Source: Longitalea luteola (GTDB taxonomy: Bacteria; Bacteroidota; Bacteroidia; Chitinophagales; Chitinophagaceae). Taken from it: DNA of 64,000 nt. The DNA lies in the NCBI RefSeq assembly GCF_017356035.1, contig NZ_JAFIQX010000002.1, positions 620,001 to 684,000 on the forward strand, in the 5' to 3' direction. This document shows, piece by piece, positions 25,229-32,214 of this stretch (within the stretch, counting starts at the first letter, position 1; every line of letters starts with the position of its first letter). The position numbers and the translations under genes were made by a program. The notes below the pieces were generated by a model. It was not told where the DNA came from. It did no database searches and saw only the letters and a program-made list of their open reading frames with translations.

Positions 25229-26338
25229 ATGAAAGAGATAAAACAGGACAGCTACCGGATTGCGCCGCGAAAGATGCAGGAAAATGAACAATACAAAAAA
25301 GGCCGCGGCGCCCAGCTGAATACCAGGAATCGTTTTTTGAAAGACCAGCATGTGCAGGAGCATGTGGAGGGTATCGATGACTGGTCGGAAAAGCAGGAAC
25401 CCACTCAATACATTGAACAGGAAGCCAAAACCTTGGTGAATAAAGTAACCAGTCCAGATGTAGGCATGTGGTATAGCATGAACCCCTATACAGGCTGTGA
25501 GCATGGCTGCATATATTGTTATGCCCGCAATACCCATGAGTATTGGGGTTATAGTGCAGGTCTTGATTTTGAAAGAAAGATCATTGTAAAGACCAATGCA
25601 TCGCAGTTGCTGCGTAAATTCCTGATGAATCCCAAATGGGAATGTGTTCCTATCAGTTTAAGCGGAAATACCGACTGTTATCAGCCGGCCGAACAAAAAT
25701 ACCGGTTGACCAGGTCTTTACTGGAAGTGTGCAGGGAATTTAACCAGCCGGTAGGTATTATCAGTAAAAATGGCGGCATGGTGCGGGATCTAGACGTTTT
25801 AAAAGAAATGGCCAGAAAGAAACTGGTTTCCGTACTGGTCACCATCACCTCATTGAATGAAGATCTGCGACGGGTAATGGAGCCACGAACCACTACGGCA
25901 ATGCAGCGATTGAAGCTGATCCAGGAATTGAGCCAGGAAGGTATCCCCGTGGGTGTGATGATGGGTCCCATGATACCCGGCCTCAATGAGCATGAGATGC
26001 AAAGGATCATGAAAGCGGCCAAAGAGCACGGAGCCAGATCTACTGCATATACTTTCGTCAGGCTGAACGGTTCTGTTAAGTTATTATTCCACGACTGGCT
26101 CTATAAAAATTTTCCCGACCGGGCCGATAAAGTATGGCACATGATAGAGCAAAGCCATAATGGCCAGGTGAATGATTCTCGATGGGGCGTACGTATGCGT
26201 GGCGAAGGCGATATTGCTGAGATCATAGCACAGCAATATCGCAAATACGGTAAACTATATGGCATGAACACGGAAGAGCTGGATGTGGATACCTCCAGCT
26301 TCAGACGTCCAGGTGTTCAGGGCAGGTTATTTGATTAA
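25229..26338 (+). CDS. PA0069-family radical SAM protein (spore-photoproduct-lyase-like)
   Basis: This 369-residue radical SAM enzyme has the cluster motif C-x3-C-x2-C in GCEHGCIYCYA (about 89-99), preceded by SMNPYTGC. The SPL/PA0069-type features are SLSGNTDCYQPAE, VGIISKNGG, VTITSLNEDLRRVMEPR and GPMIPGLNEHE. The family is related to spore photoproduct lyase, but its substrate is unknown to me. Photolesion or other base-damage reversal is plausible. It ends QGRLF-D (364-368), resembling a beta-clamp-binding motif. It follows the two 2H genes on the same strand and overlaps the stop of a convergent small gene by 4 bp. Confidence 0.88.
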   Translation: MKEIKQDSYRIAPRKMQENEQYKKGRGAQLNTRNRFLKDQHVQEHVEGIDDWSEKQEPTQYIEQEAKTLVNKVTSPDVGMWYSMNPYTGCEHGCIYCYARNTHEYWGYSAGLDFERKIIVKTNASQLLRKFLMNPKWECVPISLSGNTDCYQPAEQKYRLTRSLLEVCREFNQPVGIISKNGGMVRDLDVLKEMARKKLVSVLVTITSLNEDLRRVMEPRTTTAMQRLKLIQELSQEGIPVGVMMGPMIPGLNEHEMQRIMKAAKEHGARSTAYTFVRLNGSVKLLFHDWLYKNFPDRADKVWHMIEQSHNGQVNDSRWGVRMRGEGDIAEIIAQQYRKYGKLYGMNTEELDVDTSSFRRPGVQGRLFD

Positions 26339-26610
26339 GGATTAATAGAAGCCTGCGTCCTTTTATTGGTAATAATGTTTTGCAGTACTTCTTTGGTGCG
26401 CACAATGTTTTTGCAAAGGCTTGCAATTTCGCGCGCATTCTCCAGTAGATTAAGTTGAGCAAGGGACTGTTCCAGTTCCTGAATTTTTCCTCTGTAATAA
26501 TATTCCATTACTTCCACTGAATCGGCCATTATCATTTGAAAAGATTCGGGGGCAATGTCCTTATCGGACGCATGATTAGAATTGCTTTTGAAGGAGTGTT
26601 GCTGTCTCAT
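26335..26610 (-). CDS. Small hypothetical coiled-coil protein
   Basis: This 91-residue protein is rich in Glu, Gln and Leu (YYRGKIQELEQSLAQLNLLENAREIASLCKNIVRTKEVLQ), predicting a helical hairpin or coiled coil over residues 38-80. No signal peptide or membrane segment is seen, and I do not recognise a family. Its stop overlaps the stop of the convergent radical SAM gene by 4 bp. Composition and length suggest a real gene, but nothing shows its role. Confidence 0.5.
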   Translation of the reverse strand: MRQQHSFKSNSNHASDKDIAPESFQMIMADSVEVMEYYYRGKIQELEQSLAQLNLLENAREIASLCKNIVRTKEVLQNIITNKRTQASINP

Positions 26611-26798
26611 GACATTAGAATTAAAAGTTATAAATGGTCAATTGGGCCGAATGCTTCTCTATCGTGACTGGTTTCTCTACTGTTACCTGGAGGGGTGATC
26701 GTTGAGCCAAAGTTGCTATTTATTGCCTTGACAGGCAAGCGTTAAAGTACCAAAATATACAGGTAGTAGCCATAGTTAAATTAAGTAGTTCTACGGAT

Positions 26799-26827
26799 TT
26801 TGGCACAGGCATTAACGAATACCTTTA
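26799..26827 (+). promoter_or_regulatory. Predicted promoter of the lipoprotein / two-component operon
   Basis: TTTG (26799-26802), 17 bp and TACCTTTA (26820-26827, one mismatch to TAnnTTTG) lie 28 bp upstream of the ATG at 26855. Spacing is at the short end of the usual range. Confidence 0.35.
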
Positions 26828-26854
26828 GCCACCCGTTTAACCAAAATTTTATTT

Positions 26855-27370
26855 ATGGCAACCAACCTTAAAAACGCTCTATTCATTAACCCTTATGTAC
26901 TGTTGTTCTTTGCATGCGCCATGTTCATCGGTTCCTGTAAAAATGAAGAACCAGGAAAAGACCTGGTATGCATCAGCGTTCCGGAAGACACGTCTGCGCT
27001 GGGCAGAAAAAATCATTTTATTCCGGTGATGAGCATCGACATTTATGAGAAGGATTTCAGAAATACCCGCGACAGCCTTAAAAGATCGTTTCCTGACCTG
27101 TTCATACCGGATAGCGAAACATTCAACAAAGCTTCCATCGTTGAATTCTTTCAAAACCCGAAGGTGGTAGGGCTCAAGTTCTATTATGGAATTAAACCCG
27201 GTCCTGAAAAGAAAAAAGCATTGCGAATAATGATAGTAGGTGTTGATTCAGCAGGTAATAACGTATACATTAGAGATAAAAAAGGCGCCCTTGCAGCACA
27301 GGCTGGTGGTGAGAATGGCGGTTTGGAATATGGCCAGTGTAACCCGCCCTGTGATGGCCTGGAGCCATAG
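26855..27370 (+). CDS. Hypothetical lipoprotein
   Basis: This 171-residue protein has an N-terminal hydrophobic segment ending in the lipobox MFIGSC, followed by KNEEPGKD, so it is probably a lipoprotein. The mature part is polar, with a C-terminal Gly-rich stretch and CNPPC. No domain is recognised. It lies 46 bp upstream of a 7-TM protein and a kinase/regulator pair and may be the ligand-binding or accessory part of that signalling unit, which is inference from position. Confidence 0.65.
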   Translation: MATNLKNALFINPYVLLFFACAMFIGSCKNEEPGKDLVCISVPEDTSALGRKNHFIPVMSIDIYEKDFRNTRDSLKRSFPDLFIPDSETFNKASIVEFFQNPKVVGLKFYYGIKPGPEKKKALRIMIVGVDSAGNNVYIRDKKGALAAQAGGENGGLEYGQCNPPCDGLEP

Positions 27371-27416
27371 TGGAATGGTTTTCGAAATTAAATGACTGAG
27401 ATTTTTTTGTCAAACA

Positions 27417-28085
27417 ATGGATGCTACTACCGTACGATTTATTTTAAGTTTAAGCATCGGTATTGCTGTAATAATCGGGATAGTAAGATTTCGAAGGATA
27501 GATCCGTCTTACTATCCCTTCATTTTTGATGCTATTGCAGCTTTGGTTATTGAGATAATACACCGGATCCTGATGGAAACCGGGCACCCCAAGTTGTTCA
27601 CTGTCTTGCTGAATACTTTTTCCTATCTGGATTTCTTCTTCTTTACATGGCTGTTTCACAACTGGGGGCTGTTTAACAGGAAGAAGTCGACCTTCATTAC
27701 GATCGCCGGTATATTCTTTATAATATGGGTTGTAACCAATGTGATATTTACAGGCTTTGTGAAGGATAATTTGTATTTTTTCATCGTATATTCATTTGCG
27801 CTGATCTTCTTCAGTGTAAGTACATTCAACAAAATGGTGGTTCATGAGCGCTCCAGTATTTATAAGAACCCGAAATTCTGGATTTGTTTAGGCGTTATAA
27901 TTTTTTATTCGTTCTTTGTAGTATGGTCATCGACCGGCATCTCATTATTCATGCACAATACCAGCAGGGAATTCAGACGCGGATTACAGGCTATAAATGT
28001 ATATTCAAATTTATTGGTTAATCTTTTGTATGCAGTAGCAGTTATATGGATACCCAGGAAAAAGAACTTTACCAGTCTCTTTTGA
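27417..28085 (+). CDS. Seven-helix membrane protein upstream of histidine kinase
   Basis: This 222-residue protein has about seven hydrophobic helices (roughly 6-24, 33-51, 60-84, 94-113, 116-135, 153-172, 193-212) and short loops, with a basic C-terminus (WIPRKKNFTSLF). No family is recognised. Its end overlaps the start of the histidine kinase by 40 bp in another frame, so the two are translationally coupled. I infer a split sensor: this protein as the membrane sensing unit and the next gene as the kinase. Confidence 0.7.
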   Translation: MDATTVRFILSLSIGIAVIIGIVRFRRIDPSYYPFIFDAIAALVIEIIHRILMETGHPKLFTVLLNTFSYLDFFFFTWLFHNWGLFNRKKSTFITIAGIFFIIWVVTNVIFTGFVKDNLYFFIVYSFALIFFSVSTFNKMVVHERSSIYKNPKFWICLGVIIFYSFFVVWSSTGISLFMHNTSREFRRGLQAINVYSNLLVNLLYAVAVIWIPRKKNFTSLF

Positions 28086-28792
28086 TAGTAGTAGGTGTAG
28101 TGGGTATAACCTTACTTTATTTTATTATAACCATTATACGCTATCAGCGCCGCAGCCTGAAACTGCACAAGGAAAAGATACAGGCTGAAATTGATACATT
28201 GGAGAAAGAGCGCCGGCGTATAGCGTCTGATCTGCATGATGAACTGGGTCCCCTCCTGTCTGCCGTTAAACTTCAGATCAACAGCCTCAATACTACCGAC
28301 CCTGACGATGAGGAAATGATCCGCAAATCGAGCACTCATCTCGATAGCATCATTCGGAAATTGCGCGAGATCTCGAATAACCTCATGCCCAATACGCTGG
28401 TGCGCAAAGGGCTTCAAAAGGCCATTACCGAATTTATTGAGAATAACCGCGATACCTATGGATTAGAAATAAGGTTTATATGTGAGCAGGACATCCACCT
28501 GAACCAGCATAAGGAGATCAACATTTACCGCATCATACAGGAAATTCTTCACAATACCATAAAACACGCCCAGGCCTCCCTGTTGATTATTAAAATGGTA
28601 ACAGAGGGCAACCGTCTTTTGCTGATGACGGCCGATAATGGGAAAGGTTTTGATTATTTTGCCAAAGTAAAAGACAATCCGGGCCTCGGACTTCGTAACT
28701 TGCAGAGCAGGACCGAGGTAATGGGGGGTGAGCTTACCTGTCAGTCTGAGCCGGGAAAAGGCACCACCTATACGATTGAAATTCCACTTTGA
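28046..28792 (+). CDS. NarL/DesK-type sensor histidine kinase without sensor domain
   Basis: This 248-residue HisKA_3 kinase has one N-terminal membrane helix (about 12-33), a coiled-coil linker, the phosphoacceptor motif ASDLHDELGP (His about 70), and an HATPase_c domain with EILHNTIKHA, DNGKGFD and GLGLRNLQSR. No periplasmic or PAS sensor is present. It overlaps the upstream 7-TM gene and is followed 18 bp later by a LuxR-type response regulator, its probable partner. Confidence 0.9.
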   Translation: MDTQEKELYQSLLIVVGVVGITLLYFIITIIRYQRRSLKLHKEKIQAEIDTLEKERRRIASDLHDELGPLLSAVKLQINSLNTTDPDDEEMIRKSSTHLDSIIRKLREISNNLMPNTLVRKGLQKAITEFIENNRDTYGLEIRFICEQDIHLNQHKEINIYRIIQEILHNTIKHAQASLLIIKMVTEGNRLLLMTADNGKGFDYFAKVKDNPGLGLRNLQSRTEVMGGELTCQSEPGKGTTYTIEIPL

Positions 28793-28810
28793 CCAGAACC
28801 AGGTGTTTAT

Positions 28811-29482
28811 ATGAAAACATTGGGCAATATAAAGGTTGCTATTGCCGACGATCATGAGATTTTTCGCGACGGATTACGGGCAATGTTGCAGAAGCAACAG
28901 GATATTCTATTGGTGGCTGAAGCAGCCAATGGAAAAGAATTGATAGAACAGGTAATATCACAGGAGCCTGATATTGTGATCAGTGACGTAAAGATGCCTG
29001 TTATGGACGGGGCTGCCGCCACCCGGCATCTTACCGAAAACTACCCCCACGTAGGTATAATCGCATTGACCATGTTCGATGAGGAAGATCTGATCATCGA
29101 TATGCTGGAAGCCGGGGCCCGCGGCTACCTGTTGAAAAATGCAGACAAGAATGAGATCATAGAAGCCATCAAGTCGGTATACCAGCAACAACCCTATTAT
29201 TGCCGACACACTTCGAACAAGCTGGCCCAGATGGTAGCCAAAAGTAAGTTCAACCCCTATAAGCAAAAACAGAAGCCCGAGTTCAATGAACGGGAGATCG
29301 ATATCATTGCCGATATATGTAATGGGCTCACCAGCAAACAAATTGCCGAAAAGATCTTTCTGAGTGTACGTACCGTGGAAGGATTGCGGTTAAAGATCAT
29401 GGAGAAAATGGAAGTGAAAAATACCGCCGGTATTATCATCTATGCCATAAAGAACAATTTGTATAAACCGGGCAACATATAA
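28811..29482 (+). CDS. LuxR/NarL-family response regulator
   Basis: This 223-residue regulator has a receiver domain with the acidic pair DD (13-14), phosphoacceptor D in VISDVKMP (about D58), the T in ALTMF and a K in YLLKNADK. A C-terminal LuxR helix-turn-helix follows (FNEREIDIIADICNGLTSKQIAEKIFLSVRTVEGLRLKIMEKM). It is probably phosphorylated by the kinase encoded just upstream. The target genes are unknown. The small transcription unit starting 130 bp downstream is a natural candidate. Confidence 0.92.
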   Translation: MKTLGNIKVAIADDHEIFRDGLRAMLQKQQDILLVAEAANGKELIEQVISQEPDIVISDVKMPVMDGAAATRHLTENYPHVGIIALTMFDEEDLIIDMLEAGARGYLLKNADKNEIIEAIKSVYQQQPYYCRHTSNKLAQMVAKSKFNPYKQKQKPEFNEREIDIIADICNGLTSKQIAEKIFLSVRTVEGLRLKIMEKMEVKNTAGIIIYAIKNNLYKPGNI

Positions 29483-29609
29483 GCCTTTGCCAGAGAAAAG
29501 CCGCATTGACTACCGCATCATTGTCTTCAATTAATCCTGATGTATAACCGAAAACAGGTGCACGCAATCAGCGCGTGAAAAAATATTTTTAAAAAAACTT
29601 TCCAAATTA

Positions 29610-29642
29610 TTTGGTGTAATTGAAAAAATATTAACACCTTTG
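29610..29642 (+). promoter_or_regulatory. Promoter of small gene at 29662
   Basis: TTTG (29610-29613), 21 bp and CACCTTTG (29635-29642) match the Bacteroidota promoter with one mismatch in the -7 element. It would give a leader of about 13 nt to the ATG at 29662. An A/T-rich tract upstream (about 29580-29605) resembles an UP element. Confidence 0.55.
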
Positions 29643-29661
29643 CATAAACAAATCAACAAAC

Positions 29662-29754
29662 ATGAATCGCAAACATTTAAACATAGAGGCACAATACGGT
29701 TGGAGTCCGATTGGTGACTTTACTGTTTGCGGGGCGTGTTACGCTGAAGAATAA
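29662..29754 (+). CDS. Small 30-residue peptide gene, unknown
   Basis: A complete ORF (ATG to TAA, 30 codons) lies between a good promoter and a strong terminator, forming a self-contained transcript of about 160 nt. The peptide starts MNRKHLNIEAQ, has a middle part YGWSPIGDFTV, and ends with a Cys pair (VCGACYAEE). The polar N-terminus and compact Cys/Gly/aromatic C-terminus recall secreted or modified peptide precursors, but no modification enzymes are adjacent. It may instead be a leader peptide or part of a non-coding RNA. It lies just after the two-component system genes. Confidence 0.4.
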   Translation: MNRKHLNIEAQYGWSPIGDFTVCGACYAEE

Positions 29755-29784
29755 GTTGAATAAACGAATTCAATATAACACAGG

Positions 29785-29813
29785 CCCCGCAAGGAATTGC
29801 GGGGTTTTTTATT
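29785..29813 (+). terminator. Intrinsic terminator after the 30-residue peptide gene
   Basis: CCCCGC-aaggaatt-GCGGGG followed by TTTTTTATTT is a strong 6-bp GC stem with T-tract, 30 bp past the ORF stop. Confidence 0.85.
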
Positions 29814-29896
29814 TGGCCGCTGTTTAAAAAAATTAACAGACCAGTGGTGTCATGCCCATTTTTACTAACAACATTTAAATAAGTATAAAAGAATTG

Positions 29897-30043
29897 ATGC
29901 CGATACCGATGCAGAACATACGACGAATGAAGTTAGATAGTTCAAGGCTACAGTGGAATACGTGTGCGAACGCGAAAGGAGTTGTGTGTTTTGACGGCAG
30001 CAGAAAAGAGAAGCATATACGAATACGACCAGGTTGTGTTTAA
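29897..30043 (+). CDS. Possible 48-residue small protein
   Basis: The ORF runs ATG to TAA ahead of a strong terminator at 30077-30108. The product is basic with three Cys residues (WNTCANAKGVVCFDGSRKE ... PGC) and no membrane segment. No promoter of the TAnnTTTG type was found directly upstream. The region could alternatively encode a non-coding RNA of about 200 nt ending at the terminator. Low confidence as a protein. Confidence 0.25.
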   Translation: MPIPMQNIRRMKLDSSRLQWNTCANAKGVVCFDGSRKEKHIRIRPGCV

Positions 30044-30076
30044 ACGAAACTGTAATAAACAGGCATCGAATAAATG

Positions 30077-30108
30077 GCCCGGTCGACAAAAACGACCGGG
30101 CTTTTTTA
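30077..30108 (+). terminator. Intrinsic terminator
   Basis: GCCCGGTCG-acaaaaa-CGACCGGGC is a perfect 9-bp stem followed by TTTTTTATT. It ends the transcript covering the possible small ORF at 29897. Confidence 0.88.
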
Positions 30109-30171
30109 TTCTATCGCAGTGCCCGGCTGCTTAATAACATAAACTTCAACAATGAAGAAAAAGGAAGGTAG

Positions 30172-30315
30172 ATGATGAAATTATTAATGAGTGTATTTGT
30201 GATCAGGTTCATTGCTGCTTTATTCGACAACAAAGTGAAAGCGAACAGAAAGAACAGGCAAAAGCAGGAAGATCCAATAGAAGCACGGCACCCGGCAGCA
30301 TTTCAGATCAGATAA
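30172..30315 (+). CDS. Possible 47-residue small protein
   Basis: The ORF starts with two ATGs in a row (30172, 30175). It encodes a short hydrophobic N-terminus (MKLLMSVFVIRFIAALF) followed by a strongly basic, polar tail. This fits a small single-pass membrane protein. No homologue is recognised, and no promoter or terminator specific to it was found. An overlapping short frame (MKKKEGR) precedes it. Confidence 0.3.
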   Translation: MMKLLMSVFVIRFIAALFDNKVKANRKNRQKQEDPIEARHPAAFQIR

Positions 30316-30354
30316 AAGTGATTAAAGATACGAGTTCAAAAAGGAGGGAAATAA

Positions 30355-30405
30355 GCGTCCGCCGGCAGGCTTCGCTTCGCTGAGCCGCAAAGGCGTAGCG
30401 GATGC
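30355..30405. repeat. Imperfect GC-rich inverted repeat
   Basis: GCGTCCGC (30355-30362) pairs with GCGGATGC (30398-30405) with one G-T pair, enclosing CTTCGCTTCGCTGAGCC-type sequence. It has no T-tract and looks like a mobile intergenic palindrome. Confidence 0.4.
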
Positions 30406-30443
30406 TTTTCCAAAAAACATTCATTGACCATTAAACCTGACTA

Positions 30444-30481
30444 TTGGTCTTTCGAACCAGGTGGATGAGTTCGAGCCTCAT
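30444..30481 (+). other. tRNA-like anticodon and T arms (partial)
   Basis: TTGGT-CTTTCGA-ACCAG forms a 5-bp stem (one T-G pair) with a 7-nt loop that reads like an anticodon loop (C, T, anticodon TTC, G, A). After a 4-nt GTGG, ATGAG-TTCGAGC-CTCAT gives a perfect 5-bp T-arm with a canonical TTCGAGC loop. A matching D-arm and acceptor stem are not found upstream, and no CCA follows. It is therefore a tRNA fragment, a pseudogene or a tRNA-mimic RNA. It lies about 100 bp upstream of the RtcB-containing cluster. Confidence 0.45.
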
Positions 30482-30584
30482 ACAGACTACTAAATAAACG
30501 GTTATGCGTACTCGTGTAATGAAATAGTTAGTGAATCTTTCTTGTTACAGGAATCATGCATTTATTAACTATTTAAGGAAAAAT

Positions 30585-31658
30585 ATGGACAATTTATTTA
30601 CGCAGAAGGCCATCAATGCCAATAATGTATTTGATGACCGCTTTCTGGATGTGAAAATATTATACCTGTACTATTATAACCGGTTGCCAAGTTTGAGTTA
30701 CATAGGTCAGATCGACGGCGAAAAACTGTTCAACGCGTTAAAGGTAAAGTACGAAGTGCGGATTAAGAACATACATAAGTTTCGCTGGTATAAAAGAAAA
30801 GACCGGCAATATCAGTTCGGTAGAACGGTAATTGTTTTTGAAGAGAATTGCCTGATTGAGATCACAACGAATTATTGTGATATTCTGCATGATGGCTTAT
30901 GCCCTGAGTTGGTGACAGCTATAACTGAATTAGCTGCCCAATACAAAGAACGGCAAAGACGTCAGCCGCTTGAGATCAATTTGATCGCACAAAGCAGCGA
31001 CGGGCTTGAGTTAAAGCCAATGGAGATCAAACGGACAAAACTTGACCTGGATCTTTTCTATGAAGACGACTTTAAAGAAACGGATGAGATCATCAGGCAA
31101 CGGCTCAATAAGAAGAATGATAAAGGAATTGTGTTGCTGCACGGGTTGCCAGGTACCGGAAAAACAACCTATCTGCGCTACCTGATAGGAAAGATAAAGA
31201 AACGGGTTTTGTTCCTTTCGCCTACAGTAGCAGGCAACCTGATGAACCCTGAGTTTATTGAATTGCTCATTGATAATCCCAATACGGTGGTGATTATTGA
31301 AGATGCAGAGAATATAATCATGGATCGCAAACATAATTCCGGTTCAGCGGTATCGAACCTGCTGAATATCTCTGACGGTTTACTGGCTGATTTTCTGAAT
31401 GTACAACTCATATGCACCTTCAATAATTCGCTCACGCTGGTAGATAGCGCCCTGATGCGAAAAGGAAGGTTGATAGCAAAATATGAGTTTGGAAAATTAA
31501 GTGTGGCTAAAGCGCAACGGTTAAGTGAACATCTTGGATTTAAAACCAAAGTAAATACACCAATGACCATTGCAGACATAGCTAACCCACATGAAAAAGA
31601 ACAGCCGGGGGGCAGGGTAGAAGTGATTGGTTTCAGACGCAATTTGATTGAAAACTAA
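30585..31658 (+). CDS. AAA+ ATPase in RtcB cluster
   Basis: From the ATG at 30585 the product has 357 residues. A GTG-started extension to 30531 is less likely. The N-terminal 150 residues are an unrecognised domain. A C-terminal AAA+ module follows with Walker A GLPGTGKT (187-194), Walker B TVVIIEDAE (234-242) and a sensor-type CTFNNSL with a downstream arginine (RKGR), in BCS1-like order. The DxxE-type Walker B predicts ATP hydrolysis. It heads a plus-strand run with the YkuK-like gene 23 bp later, then the slipin remnant, the DinB-like gene and RtcB. It may remodel a substrate for the RNA repair proteins. The role is inferred from context. Confidence 0.82.
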   Translation: MDNLFTQKAINANNVFDDRFLDVKILYLYYYNRLPSLSYIGQIDGEKLFNALKVKYEVRIKNIHKFRWYKRKDRQYQFGRTVIVFEENCLIEITTNYCDILHDGLCPELVTAITELAAQYKERQRRQPLEINLIAQSSDGLELKPMEIKRTKLDLDLFYEDDFKETDEIIRQRLNKKNDKGIVLLHGLPGTGKTTYLRYLIGKIKKRVLFLSPTVAGNLMNPEFIELLIDNPNTVVIIEDAENIIMDRKHNSGSAVSNLLNISDGLLADFLNVQLICTFNNSLTLVDSALMRKGRLIAKYEFGKLSVAKAQRLSEHLGFKTKVNTPMTIADIANPHEKEQPGGRVEVIGFRRNLIEN

Positions 31659-31681
31659 AATACACAGAATGGAGGTAAGTC

Positions 31682-32164
31682 ATGGAGCAGCATCGTTGGA
31701 GGCGGCTGGATGGTACTAAGATCAAAAGACCCATTGAAGATGAAGTAAGGACCGTACTGGTTCGTGAAAAAGAGATGGGGCATACACTGAAAGTGTGTAT
31801 TGGTACCGATAGCCAGGTTAAGGGAAAAGAAACAGAATTTGCAACGGTAATTGTGTTCATCCGTAAAGGGAAAGGTGGTTTCATGTACATCCACAACGAA
31901 ACCAGCCAGCTAAAGATGAACATTAAACAACGTATGCTGATGGAGGTTTCGAAAAGTATTGAGATAGCGTACGCGTTATGTGGCCTGTTTACTATTTATA
32001 ATGTAGACATGGAGGTGCATGCCGACATCAATACCAACCACAACTTTAAAAGTAATGATGCGTTGAAGGAAGCCATGGGTTATATCATGGGAATGGGATT
32101 CGAGTTCAAAGCGAAACCCTATGCTTTTGCCAGCTCATCCTGTGCCAATAAAGTGGTTCAATGA
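31682..32164 (+). CDS. YkuK/DUF458 family RNase H-like protein
   Basis: This 160-residue protein belongs to the DUF458/YkuK group with a predicted RNase H fold. CIGTDSQVKGKETEFATVIVF is the first acidic strand, MEVSKSIEIAYAL a helix, and VEVHADINTNHNFKSND the later acidic segment. The carboxylates (D in GTDSQ, D in HADIN) could form a metal site, but activity is unproven. It lies 23 bp after the AAA+ gene and directly before the truncated slipin. Confidence 0.78.
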   Translation: MEQHRWRRLDGTKIKRPIEDEVRTVLVREKEMGHTLKVCIGTDSQVKGKETEFATVIVFIRKGKGGFMYIHNETSQLKMNIKQRMLMEVSKSIEIAYALCGLFTIYNVDMEVHADINTNHNFKSNDALKEAMGYIMGMGFEFKAKPYAFASSSCANKVVQ

Positions 32165-32214
32165 AATGCTTATCCGGGGATCCCGGTCTTTGGATACGTT
32201 TAAAATAATTATAG

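Noticed and set aside
29865-30089. Minus-strand frame of 74 codons in the small-transcript region
   Set aside because: It reads antisense through the terminator-bounded plus-strand unit and is Ser/Cys/Phe-rich without structure, as expected for a shadow frame.
30444-30490. Complete tRNA-Glu gene
   Set aside because: The anticodon and T arms are good, but no D-arm or acceptor stem can be formed and no CCA end is present.
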